A stretch of DNA of 64,000 nt from Amycolatopsis circi (GCF_003385235.1 NZ_PQIA01000002.1:1-64000), one strand, 5' to 3'. Shown: positions 33,551 to 42,680, counted from the stretch's first letter. Notes: generated by a model not told the origin, from the sequence alone. Translations and numbers: made by a program.

Positions 33551-35172
33551 GCCGCGGGGTCCGCGCCGGCCAGCGCCTCGCGCCGGCTCCGCTGCAACTG
33601 CGGGTCCGGCACCGGCGAGGAGAGCAGCAACGCCTGCGTGTACGGGTGTTCCGGAGTGCGCAACACCGTTTCCGCCGGGCCTTCCTCCACCAGTTCGCCC
33701 GCGCGCAGCACAGCGACCCGGTCACAAATGCTGTCGACTACCGCGAGGTCGTGGCTCACGAACAGGCAGCCGAAGCCGAACTCGCGATGCAGCCGCCGGA
33801 ACACTTCCAGCACCGCTGCCTGCACGGACACGTCGAGCGCGCTCGTCGGTTCGTCCGCGATCAGCAGCTTCGGCCCCAGCACGAGGGCGCGGGCGAGGCT
33901 CACGCGCTGCCGTTGCCCGCCGGAAAGCTCGTGCCCGTACCGGCCCAGCAGGCTTTCCTGCAGCTCGACCGCGTCGAGGAGTTCCCGCACCCGCCGCTGG
34001 CGCTCGGCGCGGCCGGTCGAGGTGTGGACCACCATCGGTTCGGCGACGGTCTGCGCGACCGTCATCCGCGGGTCGAGCGAGGATGCCGGGTCCTGGAACA
34101 CCGCGCCGATCTGCCGTCGCACTGCCCGCGCTGACCGGCCAGTGCCTTTCGGCAGCGGCCCGCCGAGCACTTCGACGGTCCCGGATTTCGGCGTGACCAG
34201 GCCCAGCGCACAGTTCCCGAGCGTGGTTTTCCCCGAACCGGATTCGCCGACCAGCCCGACGATCTCACCCGGTGAGACGGACAGGGAAACGTCGTTCACC
34301 ACCTGCCGTCCGCCGTACTCGACCACCACCTTCGACAGCGCGAGCACCGGTTTCCGGGTCTCTTCGGGCGCCGTTTCATGCGAGAACGAACCCAGTTGCG
34401 GAACCGCGGCCAGCAGTTCCCGGGTGTAATCCGCCTTCGGCGAGCCGAACAGTTCCGCCGCCGGAGCTTCTTCCACGAGCTTGCCGCGGCGCAACACTGC
34501 GACACGATCCGCGACGTCCGCGACCACCCCCATGTTGTGCGTGATCAGCAGCGTCGCGGTGCCTTCGTTTTCGCGGATATCGCGCAGCAGGTCGAGAATC
34601 TGCTGTTGCACCGTGACGTCGAGCGCGGTGGTCGGCTCGTCGGCGATGATCAGCTTCGGCCCGGCCGCGAGCGCGATCGCGATCATCACGCGCTGCCGCA
34701 GACCGCCGGACAGTTCGTGCGGGTACTGCTTCAGCCGCGCGGCCGATTCCGGAACGCCGACCCGGTCCAGCAGTTCGGCGCATCGGTCGTAATAGCGCCG
34801 GTGGCGCAACTTTTCCGGGTCGTGGTTGCGGATCGCCTCGGCGAGCTGGAAACCGATGGTCCGCAACGGGTTCAGCGCGGTCATCGGCTCCTGGAAGACC
34901 ATCCCGGCGGCCGGGCCGCGCAGTTTCCGCAGGTCCTCGCCGCGCAGGTCGAGCACGTTCTGCCCGGCCAGCTCGATCGTCCCGGTGACTCGCGCGGAAT
35001 CCGGCAGCAGCCCGAGCACCGCGAGCGCCGCCGTGCTCTTGCCGGAACCGGACTCGCCGACCACCGCCACGATCTCGCCGGGCGCGACTGACAGGCTGAG
35101 CCCGTCGACCGCCGCCGAACCGTCCGCATAGGACACCCGCAGGTCACGGATGTCCAGCACTGCTTCGCTCAT
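33547..35172 (-). CDS. dual-ATPase peptide/oligosaccharide ABC transporter protein
   Basis: A 541-residue fusion of two ATP-binding domains (DppD-DppF type). Domain 1: Walker A GESGSGKST near residue 40, signature LSGGLRQR, Walker B LIIADEPTTALD. Domain 2: GESGSGKTT near residue 310, LSGGQRQR and LLIADEPTSALD. The HPYTQALL stretch at the end is the usual tail of the oligopeptide subfamily. It energises uptake by the permeases encoded just upstream. The start at 35172 overlaps the permease stop (ATGA). Such fusions are common in actinobacteria. Confidence 0.93.
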   Translation of the reverse strand: MSEAVLDIRDLRVSYADGSAAVDGLSLSVAPGEIVAVVGESGSGKSTAALAVLGLLPDSARVTGTIELAGQNVLDLRGEDLRKLRGPAAGMVFQEPMTALNPLRTIGFQLAEAIRNHDPEKLRHRRYYDRCAELLDRVGVPESAARLKQYPHELSGGLRQRVMIAIALAAGPKLIIADEPTTALDVTVQQQILDLLRDIRENEGTATLLITHNMGVVADVADRVAVLRRGKLVEEAPAAELFGSPKADYTRELLAAVPQLGSFSHETAPEETRKPVLALSKVVVEYGGRQVVNDVSLSVSPGEIVGLVGESGSGKTTLGNCALGLVTPKSGTVEVLGGPLPKGTGRSARAVRRQIGAVFQDPASSLDPRMTVAQTVAEPMVVHTSTGRAERQRRVRELLDAVELQESLLGRYGHELSGGQRQRVSLARALVLGPKLLIADEPTSALDVSVQAAVLEVFRRLHREFGFGCLFVSHDLAVVDSICDRVAVLRAGELVEEGPAETVLRTPEHPYTQALLLSSPVPDPQLQRSRREALAGADPAA

Positions 35173-35999
35173 CGTCGCCCCTTCACCGCGAACGCGTCGC
35201 GCAGCCCGTCGCCGAGGAAGTTGATCGCGCACACCACCAGCACGATCGCGATGCCCGGCGGCAGGATCAGCCACCACGCGCCGTCGAAGGTGTAGGTAAT
35301 TCCTTTAGACAGCATTGCGCCCCAGTCGGTATCGGGCGCGGGAACGCCGAGGCCGAGGAAGCTGACGTACGCCACGAGCAGGATCGCGTCGGCGATCTGG
35401 AACGTCGCGTTCACCACCACGGTGCCGATCGCGTTGGGAATGATGTGCCGGAACACCACGCGCGTGCGGCTCGCGCCGATGACCGTGATCGCTCGAAGGT
35501 AGTCGCGTTCGCGCAAACTCACCGTTTCCGCGCGCATCAGCCGCGCGGGCACCAGCCACGACACCGCGCCGATCAGCAGCGCCAGCACGCCGACGCTCGG
35601 CGTCACCAGCGTCGCGGCCACCAGCAGCAGGAACAGCGCCGGGATCGCGACGCCGGTGTCGACGATCCGCATCAGCACGGTGTCCAGCCAGCCGCCGGTG
35701 TACCCGGCGACCGCGCCCCACACCGCGCCGATCGCGGTCGCGATCAGCCCGGCGAGCACGCCGATGACCAGCGACGTCCGGCCGGCGACCATGAGCCTGC
35801 CGAGCACGTCGTAGCCGAGGTCGTCGGTGCCGAGCGGATGTCCTCCGCCAGGCCCGAGCCGGGCCGCGGCGAGGTCGGTGTGGGACTGGTCGGTGCCGTA
35901 GACCAGCGGCCCGAGGAAACAGAACGCCACCACGAGCAGCAGCAGGACCGCGCCCGTGACGGCGGTCTTGCGGCGCAGCAGGCGGGAAAGGACAGTCAC
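35169..35999 (-). CDS. DppC-type ABC transporter permease
   Basis: A 276-residue inner-membrane permease with about six helices. The N-terminal helix AVTGAVLLLLVVAFCFLGPL is typical of DppC/OppC, HPLGTDDLGYDVLGRLM is the periplasmic motif, and the EAA loop that contacts the ATPase reads DYLRAITVIGASRTRVVFRH. The GTG start overlaps the previous stop. It pairs with the DppB-type permease. Confidence 0.92.
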   Translation of the reverse strand: MTVLSRLLRRKTAVTGAVLLLLVVAFCFLGPLVYGTDQSHTDLAAARLGPGGGHPLGTDDLGYDVLGRLMVAGRTSLVIGVLAGLIATAIGAVWGAVAGYTGGWLDTVLMRIVDTGVAIPALFLLLVAATLVTPSVGVLALLIGAVSWLVPARLMRAETVSLRERDYLRAITVIGASRTRVVFRHIIPNAIGTVVVNATFQIADAILLVAYVSFLGLGVPAPDTDWGAMLSKGITYTFDGAWWLILPPGIAIVLVVCAINFLGDGLRDAFAVKGRR

Positions 36000-36955
36000 G
36001 ACCGCGCTCCCTTCACCCGCACCCGCGGGTCGATCGCCAGCTGGATCAGGTCCGCGAGCAGGGAGCCGAGCACGGTCGCGACGGCGATCACGAGCACGAC
36101 GCCCAGCAGCACCGGGAAATCGGCGGTGCGGGTCGCGGTCCAGAACAGCAGGCCGATGCCGGGGTAGTTGAACATCGATTCGACGACCAGCGAGCCGCCG
36201 AACACCACCGGCACGTAGTAGCCGAGCATGGAGACCACCGAGGTCAGCGAGTTCGGCCAGACGTGCCGCCAGATGATCGTGCGCTCCGGCGTTCCCTTCG
36301 CCCGCGCGGTGCGCACGAAGTCCTCGGACAGGCTGTCCAGAGTGGACGCTCGCATGTACCGGCTGAACGCGGCGAGCGCGGCTCCGGTCCCGGCGAGTAC
36401 GGGCAGGACTAGCGCACCCGGTTGGGACAGCAGCTCGCCGATCGTCTCGCCCTGTGCGGCTTGCGCCGGGAACCACGGCAAGACCTGCGCGAACAGGATG
36501 ATCAGCACCAGCGACAGGAAGAACACCGGCGTCGCGTAGAGCACGAACGTGATCGCGGTGGTGAGCAGATCCGCGGTACGGCCGCGACGAACCGCTTGCC
36601 AGACACCGAGCGGCAGCGCGACGAGGATCGCGAGCGCGGTGGAGAACACGGTGAGCAGCAGGGTTTTCGGCATCCGCTCGGCCAGCAGCGTGCTCACCGG
36701 CGAGTTCTGCGTGTACGACTCGCCGAGGTCGCCTTGCAGCAATCGCAGCAGGTAATCCCAGTACTGCACCGGAAGCGGCTGGTCGAAGCCTTGCGCGTGG
36801 TTGAACGCGGCGATCTGTGCCTCGGTCGCTTTCACGCCGAGAACGCCGCGAGCCGGGCCGCCGGGCAGCAAGTGCAGCAGCACGAAGGTCACCACGGTGA
36901 CCAGCAGCACGACCACCACGGCCAGCACGAGCCGGCGGAGGATGTAGCGCGTCAT
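35996..36955 (-). CDS. DppB-type ABC transporter permease
   Basis: A 319-residue permease. RYILRRLVLAVVVVLLVTVV is the first helix with the family's positive start, LPGGPA and GFDQPLPVQYWDYLLRLLQG follow, GLGESYT-like GDLGESYTQNSPV is the periplasmic motif, and the EAA loop reads DFVRTARAKGTPERTIIWRH. It lies five bases after the substrate-binding protein and forms the channel with the DppC-type partner. Confidence 0.93.
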   Translation of the reverse strand: MTRYILRRLVLAVVVVLLVTVVTFVLLHLLPGGPARGVLGVKATEAQIAAFNHAQGFDQPLPVQYWDYLLRLLQGDLGESYTQNSPVSTLLAERMPKTLLLTVFSTALAILVALPLGVWQAVRRGRTADLLTTAITFVLYATPVFFLSLVLIILFAQVLPWFPAQAAQGETIGELLSQPGALVLPVLAGTGAALAAFSRYMRASTLDSLSEDFVRTARAKGTPERTIIWRHVWPNSLTSVVSMLGYYVPVVFGGSLVVESMFNYPGIGLLFWTATRTADFPVLLGVVLVIAVATVLGSLLADLIQLAIDPRVRVKGARS

Positions 36956-36959
36956 GTCC

Positions 36960-38759
36960 TCACCTCGTCCAGAACCAGCGTTGCGGCAGCAGTTGCCCGG
37001 CCATCGGGTCCTGAGAAACGCCGTGCAGCGCGGTGTCGATCGCCGACACCTGATACGGCGGATTCGGCAGCCACAGCACCGGAAGCTGCTCGGCCAGGTA
37101 AGCGCTGTACTCGAGCATCGCGCGGTCGTCTGACGCGAGGTTGGTGGCCGCGATCAGCTTGTCCGCCTTCGGATCGGTGTAGCTGCCGAAGTTCGTGCCC
37201 GCGCCGGTCGCGAACAGCTCCTCGCCGCTCGGGTTCGCCGAGAAGTACCAGCTGCCTTGTGTGCCGAAGTAGGACAGCTGCCAGCTGCAGGAGGGATCCT
37301 TCGACTCGCACGCGGTTCCGTTGGCCAGCACGGTGTTCAGCGGCTGCGCGTTGATCTTCATCTCGATGCCGACCTTTGACAGCTCCGAGCGCAGTTCCTG
37401 CATGGTGCCGTCGGTCTCGTCGGAACCGGATTCGGTCAGCATGGTCAGCGACAGCCGGGTGCCCGTTGCGATGCCTTCGCCGCACTGTTTGGCGTCCGCG
37501 CAGAGGAGGACGCCGTCGGCGCCGGGTTTCCAGCCGTGGTCGGCGAGCAGCTTTTTGGACTTCGCGAGGTCGAACGGATACGGATTGGTCTTCTGCTTGG
37601 GGGACAGGTACTTCGTGTCGTTGTCCTGCGGAACCGGGCCGTAGCCGACGCGGGCGGCACCGCGCCAGATCACCGAGGTGATGGCGTCCTGGTCGACCGC
37701 GTGCTGGATCGCCTGCCGCACATACAGCTGGGAGAACACCTTGCCCAGCTTGGGATTGTTGAAGTTGTACGGCGAATACGTGATGGACCAGCCGTTCCAC
37801 GGTTCGACCCGGTAGCCCTGCTCCTCCAGTTTCGAGCGCTGGCCTAGGTTCGACGTCGCCAGGTAGCCGTAGTCGACGCCACCGGCGCGCAGCACGTTGT
37901 ACTCCGCAGACGAACTCGTGAAGGTCAGGAACCGGACGGTGTCGAGCTTCGCCGGGTCAGGTCCGGTGTACTTCGGGTTCTTCCGCAGCGTCACCTCGCC
38001 GGACGTGGTGAAACCGGCCAACGTGAACGGTCCGTTCACGACTTTCCACAGTGGATTTGTCCCGTAGGTGCCGAGCTGTTTCGCCTGGCTGACCAGGAAA
38101 TCGAAGACCTGCTTCGCGCCGTCCGGGGTGCGGTCGTGATCGCCGACCGGGCCCGCGGCGCTCGTGCGGTCCCACGCGTGCGGCATCGGGACGATCAGGC
38201 TGAGCTGATTGGCGGTGAACCAGTCCGGGTTGTACGCCTTGTCCAGGGTGAACGTGAACGTGCGGTCGTCCACGGCGTGGAAGCCGGTGATGCTGTCCGG
38301 GATCAGGCCCTTCGAGTACTTGCCCCAGTTGTCCTTGCCCGCGCGGGCGAGGTTGAGCCAGAACTCGACGTCGCGGCTGGTCAGCGGCTCGCCGGTGGCC
38401 CAGGTCAACGGCTTGAGCGTGATCGTCACGGTCTTGCCGTCGGGGGAGTAGCGCGGCGGGTTGGCGGCGCTCGCGGCGTCGTCGAGCGTGACCGACCCGG
38501 AACTGTCGTCGTAGGCGTAGAGCGGCACGAACATCGTCGAGCGGATCATGCCGTTGTACGACCCGCCGTAGCCGGGGATCGAGAACGGCATGATCCAGTT
38601 CGGCGTCGCCGACGGGGGCATCGCGAACCGCACGGTGCCGCCGGTTTTCGGGGTGCCGGAACCGCCGCCGTGCGGTTCCCGGCTCGCCGCGCAGCCGGAC
38701 AACGCCAGCGCGGCGGCGAGCGTGACCCCGAGTGCGGCGCGCCACGGGCGTCGAGCCAT
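36960..38759 (-). CDS. family 5 substrate-binding lipoprotein
   Basis: A 599-residue extracytoplasmic binding protein (SBP_bac_5). The signal peptide ends in LALSGCAAS with the lipobox Cys at residue 23, so it is membrane-tethered. RFAMPPSATPNWIMPFS, TLKPLTWATGEPLTSRDVEF and later DQDAITSVIWRGAARVGYGP are family blocks. Family 5 proteins bind peptides, but also nickel and, in some bacteria, oligosaccharides. The ATG at 38759 has GGAAG eight bases upstream; an ATG two codons earlier is possible. It is first in the operon SBP-permease-permease-ATPase-ROK kinase. Confidence 0.92.
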   Translation of the reverse strand: MARRPWRAALGVTLAAALALSGCAASREPHGGGSGTPKTGGTVRFAMPPSATPNWIMPFSIPGYGGSYNGMIRSTMFVPLYAYDDSSGSVTLDDAASAANPPRYSPDGKTVTITLKPLTWATGEPLTSRDVEFWLNLARAGKDNWGKYSKGLIPDSITGFHAVDDRTFTFTLDKAYNPDWFTANQLSLIVPMPHAWDRTSAAGPVGDHDRTPDGAKQVFDFLVSQAKQLGTYGTNPLWKVVNGPFTLAGFTTSGEVTLRKNPKYTGPDPAKLDTVRFLTFTSSSAEYNVLRAGGVDYGYLATSNLGQRSKLEEQGYRVEPWNGWSITYSPYNFNNPKLGKVFSQLYVRQAIQHAVDQDAITSVIWRGAARVGYGPVPQDNDTKYLSPKQKTNPYPFDLAKSKKLLADHGWKPGADGVLLCADAKQCGEGIATGTRLSLTMLTESGSDETDGTMQELRSELSKVGIEMKINAQPLNTVLANGTACESKDPSCSWQLSYFGTQGSWYFSANPSGEELFATGAGTNFGSYTDPKADKLIAATNLASDDRAMLEYSAYLAEQLPVLWLPNPPYQVSAIDTALHGVSQDPMAGQLLPQRWFWTR

Positions 38760-38762
38760 TCG

Positions 38763-38895
38763 CATCACTTCCAACAACTCTGATGAAAGACCGGTGCCAG
38801 GTGCTATGCGGTGTCCTGGCTGTCGGGTAATCTCGCACGAGAGACGGGAAATGCCAAGAGTCCTGTCGAACGGTTTAGTTACATCAGTTTTGATG
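38763..38895. promoter_or_regulatory. divergent promoter region with paired CATCA/TGATG sites
   Basis: CATCA-4-TGATG (38882-38895) lies just before the ROK regulator start, and CATCA-13-TGATG (38763-38785) covers the start of the binding-protein gene. TGATGAAAGA occurs in both (38781 and 38891). These are good candidates for the ROK repressor's operators on both promoters. Confidence 0.55.
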
Positions 38896-38909
38896 AAAGA
38901 GGTGACGCG

Positions 38910-40055
38910 GTGGATCCGGCCGGACCGGTGCGGCTGTTGTGGCTGGTCGCGCACGGCCACGCGACGTCGCGCATGGACCTGGCGCGAGCGCTCGGGCTGC
39001 CGCAATCGACGGTGTCGGTGCGCACGCAGGCGCTGATCTCCGCCGGGGTGCTGAGCGAGTCCGGCGAAGGCCGGTCCGCGGGCGGACGGCGGCCGAAGCT
39101 GCTGTCGGTCAACGCGGAGTTCGGCCACGTCTGGGCCGTCGACGTCGGTTCCCGGCACGTGCGGATCGGCGCGCTCGACATCGCGGGCAACCTGTTGCAG
39201 GTGCACGAACGGCCGCTGGACATCAGCCAAGAGCCGCGCGAACTGGTCGCCGGATTCGCGGCCGTGGTGCGCGAAGTCATGGCGGAAGCGGAGTGTCCTG
39301 GCCGGGCGCTCGGCCTCGGCGTCGCATTTCCCGGTCCGGTGGACGTCGTCGCGGGCACGATCACGCTGGCGTCGCGGATGCCGGGCTGGCGCGGGTTCGC
39401 GGTGCGGGAGGCCTTGGCAGAGCAGTTCGACCTTCCGGTCGTCGTGGACAACGACGCGAACCTGCTGGCGCTGGGCGAATCCGTGTCCGGGCCGCCCGGC
39501 CGGACCCTGCTCGTGGTGAAAGCGGGCACCGGGATCGGGTCGGGAATCGTGCTGAGCGGCGAGCTTTACCGCGGCCGGGCCGGGGTCGCGGGCGACATCA
39601 GCCACGTCCGCGTGCCCGCCGCCGAGGACCGGCCGTGCGCCTGCGGGAATCGCGGCTGCCTGGAGGTGGTGGCCAGCGGGGCCGCGCTCGTCGGGCAGTT
39701 GCGGGCGCAGGGGATGAAGCTGGAGACCACCGCGCAGGTGGCGGCCACCGCCGAGGACGGACACCCCGAAGTGACCACGGCCGTGCGGCGGGCCGGCCTG
39801 CGGCTCGGCGAGGTGCTGGCCACGGTGGTGAACTTCAGCAACCCGGACGAGGTGCTGCTCGGCGGCGCGCTGGCCGGTTCGGAAGCGTTCGTCGCGGCGG
39901 TGCGCGGTGCGCTGTACGAACGGTGTCTTCCCTTGGCTACCAGGGAACTGCGGATCGACCGGGTGCGTTTCGGGGCGGACGCGGGACTTTACGGCGCGGG
40001 CGCGCTCGCGCTGGACGCGGTGTTCGAGCAAGCGATCAAACGGAGTGGACGATGA
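38910..40055 (+). CDS. ROK-family transcriptional repressor (XylR/NagC-like)
   Basis: A 381-residue regulator. A winged HTH comes first (SRMDLARALGLPQSTVSVRT, then GGRRPKLLSVN), followed by the ROK fold: DNDANLLALGES, VKAGTGIGSGIVL, and the zinc motif CACGNRGCLEVV, which is intact. In the family, sugar or sugar-phosphate binding to the ROK domain releases DNA. The GTG at 38910 has AAAGAGG seven bases before it. It is divergent from the transporter operon and its stop overlaps the M81 peptidase gene (ATGA). It probably controls both. Confidence 0.87.
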   Translation: MDPAGPVRLLWLVAHGHATSRMDLARALGLPQSTVSVRTQALISAGVLSESGEGRSAGGRRPKLLSVNAEFGHVWAVDVGSRHVRIGALDIAGNLLQVHERPLDISQEPRELVAGFAAVVREVMAEAECPGRALGLGVAFPGPVDVVAGTITLASRMPGWRGFAVREALAEQFDLPVVVDNDANLLALGESVSGPPGRTLLVVKAGTGIGSGIVLSGELYRGRAGVAGDISHVRVPAAEDRPCACGNRGCLEVVASGAALVGQLRAQGMKLETTAQVAATAEDGHPEVTTAVRRAGLRLGEVLATVVNFSNPDEVLLGGALAGSEAFVAAVRGALYERCLPLATRELRIDRVRFGADAGLYGAGALALDAVFEQAIKRSGR

Positions 40056-41506
40056 AGAAGCTGCGGGTCGGGATCACCGGAATCGCCATCGAATCGAGTA
40101 CCTTCTCCCCGCATCGGTCCACTGTGGACGACTTCCGGATATCGCGCGGCGACGATTTGCTGGCCCGCTACGACTTCCTCAACGCGGGCTGGGCTTCCGA
40201 CGTCGAATGGGTTCCGCTGGTCGACGCTCGGTCGCTCCCCGGTGGCGCGGTCACCGAGGAGGCTTATGCCGAACTGTCCGGGGAAATCCTGGACCGGTTG
40301 CGTTCAGCGGGCGACCTGGACGGGTTGTTCTTCGACATCCACGGAGCGATGAGCGTCGTCAGACGGTCCGATGTGGAGGCTTCGCTCGCGCAGGAGATCC
40401 GTTCCCTTGTCGGCCCGGATGTCCTGGTGTCGGCGTCGATGGACTTGCACGGCAACGTTTCCCGCGAACTGGTCACCGCGTTGGACTTGATCACCTGCTA
40501 TCGGATGGCTCCGCACGAAGACGCGTGGGACACCCGTGAGCGGGCGGCGCGGAATCTGGTGTCGCGGCTGCGGTCCGGCGGCCGGCCGAAGAAGGCTTGG
40601 GTGCAGGTTCCGGTTTTGCTGCCGGGGGAGAAGACGAGCACCCGGCTGGAACCGGCGAAGAGCATTTACGCGGCGGTGGACGACGTCGAAGCGCTCGACG
40701 GAGTTCTGGACGCAGCGATCTGGGTCGGCTATGCATGGGCCGACGAACCACGCTGCCAGGCCGCGGTAGTGGTGATGGGCGACGACGTTTCGGTGATCAC
40801 CAAGGAAGCGGAGTATCTGGCACAGTCCTATTGGGACGCTCGACACGACTTCGCTTTCGTCGCCCCGACTGGCACCTTGCCGGAATGCCTGGAGCAGGCG
40901 GTTGCTTCGACCTCGCGGCCGTTCTTCATCAGCGATTCCGGCGACAACCCGACCGCCGGTGGTGCCGGGGACACGTCGTGGAGCCTGGACGTCCTGCTGA
41001 ACACTCCGGCCATTGTGGACTATTCGCTGACCACTTTGTACGCGGCCATTGTGGACCCAGAAGCCGTCGCGACGGCGGTGGCGGCGGGCGTCGGCGCGAC
41101 GATTTCCGTTGAGCTGGGCGGAAAAGTCGACTCCGGACCGCACGGCCCGGTCGCGCTCACCGCGCAGGTGGCCGCGATCGACACCGACGACCCAGTTGCC
41201 GGAACCGCGGTGGCGCTGGCGGTCGGCGGCCTGCGGGTGATCGTGACCGCGCGCCGCAAGCCGTATCACCTCGAATCCGACTTCCACGCGCTCGGCCTGC
41301 GTCCGCGCGAGGCGGACGTCGTGATCGTGAAAATCGGCTACCTCGAACCGGAGCTGTACGACATGGCCGCGGACTGGCTGCTGGCCCTCACGCCCGGCGG
41401 CGTCGACCAGGACCTGCTCCGGCTGGGCCACGGCGGCATCGTCCGGCCGATGTTCCCCTTCGACGCCGACATGGCGGCCCCCTCGCTCACTCCCGAGGTC
41501 TTCTGA
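40052..41506 (+). CDS. mlrC: M81-family metallopeptidase (MlrC-like)
   Basis: A 484-residue MlrC homologue. Family blocks are VGITGIAIESSTFSPH at the start, DGLFFDIHGAMSV, SASMDLHGNVS, CYRMAPHEDAWDT (His and Glu metal ligands), and DSGDNPTAGGAGD in the C-terminal half. MlrC finishes microcystin breakdown by cutting linear peptides; most homologues in soil bacteria have no known substrate. It is co-translated with the ROK repressor and opposite a peptide-type transporter, so it may process the imported peptide or peptidoglycan-derived ligand (inference). Confidence 0.9.
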   Translation: MKKLRVGITGIAIESSTFSPHRSTVDDFRISRGDDLLARYDFLNAGWASDVEWVPLVDARSLPGGAVTEEAYAELSGEILDRLRSAGDLDGLFFDIHGAMSVVRRSDVEASLAQEIRSLVGPDVLVSASMDLHGNVSRELVTALDLITCYRMAPHEDAWDTRERAARNLVSRLRSGGRPKKAWVQVPVLLPGEKTSTRLEPAKSIYAAVDDVEALDGVLDAAIWVGYAWADEPRCQAAVVVMGDDVSVITKEAEYLAQSYWDARHDFAFVAPTGTLPECLEQAVASTSRPFFISDSGDNPTAGGAGDTSWSLDVLLNTPAIVDYSLTTLYAAIVDPEAVATAVAAGVGATISVELGGKVDSGPHGPVALTAQVAAIDTDDPVAGTAVALAVGGLRVIVTARRKPYHLESDFHALGLRPREADVVIVKIGYLEPELYDMAADWLLALTPGGVDQDLLRLGHGGIVRPMFPFDADMAAPSLTPEVF

Positions 41507-41518
41507 ACACTTTGAGTA

Positions 41519-41558
41519 GTCAGCGCCGAGGCGGTCCGTGACTCGCCTCGGCGCTGAC
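41519..41558 (+). terminator. 15-bp hairpin terminator
   Basis: Perfect 15-bp stem (GTCAGCGCCGAGGCG and complement), 10-base loop, 12 bases after the M81 peptidase stop. Confidence 0.78.
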
Positions 41559-41578
41559 CTGTGTCTGCACTCGCCGAC

Positions 41579-41609
41579 TTGACAGGCAGGCATTTGACTG
41601 CCTTACTGT
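41579..41609 (+). promoter_or_regulatory. promoter with embedded operator of the ArsR-SRPBCC gene
   Basis: -35 TTGACA (41579-41584), -10 TACTGT (41604-41609), and between them a palindrome AGGCAG-8-CTGCCT (41584-41603). The GTG start follows at 41614, so the message is nearly leaderless. A repressor bound here would block RNA polymerase directly. Confidence 0.65.
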
Positions 41610-41613
41610 AAGT

Positions 41614-42378
41614 GTGCAACCTGACCTGGACAAAGTGTTCAAGGCGCTGGCGGATCCGACCCGCCGGTACCTGCTCGACCAGCTGCGCGAGGACAACGGG
41701 CAGACGCTGGGCGAGCTGTGCCGCCGGCTGGAGATGACGCGGCAGTCCGCGACCCAGCACCTCGCCGTGCTGGAGGCGGCGAATCTGGTGAGCAGCGTGC
41801 GCCGCGGCCGGGAAAAGCTGCACTACCTGAATCCGGTGCCGCTGCACGAGATGCAGGAGCGGTGGGTGGACCGGTTCGAGCAGCCGCGGCTGCGGATGCT
41901 CAGTGCCGTCAAACGTCGAGCAGAGGAAGTCATGAAGCCGAGTTTTGTGTACGTGACCTACATCGAGAGCACGCCGGAAAAGGTGTGGCACGCGCTCACC
42001 GACCCCGAGCTGACCGGGCAGTACTGGGGCCACCGCAACGAATCCGATTTCAAGCAGGGTTCGCGGTGGGCGCACGTGCGGACCGACGGGTCCGGAATCG
42101 CCGACGTCGAGGGCGAGGTTGTCGAATCGGTTCCGCCGAAGCGTCTGGTCACCACGTGGTTCGACCCGAACGGCCCGAAGGACCAGGAGCCGTCCCGCGC
42201 GACGTTCGACATCGAGCAGCACGCGGGAATCGTCCGGCTGACCGTGACCCACGAGGATCTGCCCGACGAGAAGGCGCACCAGGACGTGTCCGGCGGCTGG
42301 GCGGCGGTGCTGTCGAACCTGAAGTCGCTGCTGGAGACCGGGCACGTGCTGCCGCAGGCTCCGTGGGAGATGCCGTGA
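41614..42378 (+). CDS. ArsR HTH-SRPBCC fusion regulator
   Basis: A 254-residue two-domain protein. Residues 1-90 form an ArsR-type winged helix (VFKALADPTRRYLLDQLRED, then TRQSATQHLAVLEAANLV), with no Cys-based metal site. Residues 105-254 form an AHSA1/SRPBCC domain (YVTYIESTPEKVWHALTDPE, then YWGHRNESDFKQGSRW). In many bacteria these are two adjacent genes; here they are one chain, so the SRPBCC part likely senses a hydrophobic ligand for the repressor. The palindrome between -35 and -10 of its own promoter supports autoregulation. GTG start. Confidence 0.88.
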   Translation: MQPDLDKVFKALADPTRRYLLDQLREDNGQTLGELCRRLEMTRQSATQHLAVLEAANLVSSVRRGREKLHYLNPVPLHEMQERWVDRFEQPRLRMLSAVKRRAEEVMKPSFVYVTYIESTPEKVWHALTDPELTGQYWGHRNESDFKQGSRWAHVRTDGSGIADVEGEVVESVPPKRLVTTWFDPNGPKDQEPSRATFDIEQHAGIVRLTVTHEDLPDEKAHQDVSGGWAAVLSNLKSLLETGHVLPQAPWEMP

Positions 42379-42414
42379 CCGCGGCGCGGGAATAGACCCG
42401 CGGCTGGGTGCGTT

Positions 42415-42470
42415 GGGGCCTTGTGAGTGGCGATGCCGGTTCTAACCGGCGTAAACACTCACGAGGCCCC
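42415..42470 (+). terminator. nested hairpin after the ArsR-SRPBCC gene
   Basis: An outer 15-bp stem (42415-42429 with 42456-42470, one mismatch or wobble) encloses an inner 6-bp hairpin with GCCGGT-TCTA-ACCGGC. It is followed by TTTCAGTT. It can terminate the upstream gene. Confidence 0.7.
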
Positions 42471-42680
42471 TTTCAGTTGTGCGGCCGGATCGGATGCGCT
42501 ACTCTCACCGCATACCCCAGGAAGTCGGCCCCGCCGCCCAGGGGTTTCGCCCCCTCACTCAGCGTGAGTCCACGCGACGAGGAACGGCGTCTTTCCCGAA
42601 GCCCGTCGCCTGACCCGCTTCGTCTCACTCGGCGGTCCGCTTTACCGCGTCGACTGTCACTGCTCAAGGAGCCACAAACC
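42471..42680 (+). other. 210-bp C-rich leader upstream of the Rho paralogue
   Basis: No gene is seen. The plus strand is rich in C and poor in G in places (e.g. GGCCCCGCCGCC and CTTTCCCGAAGCCCGTCGCC), the kind of unstructured RNA that Rho loads on. A small CTCAGCGTGAG hairpin lies near 42560. Autoregulation through this leader is possible but unproved. Confidence 0.35.
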
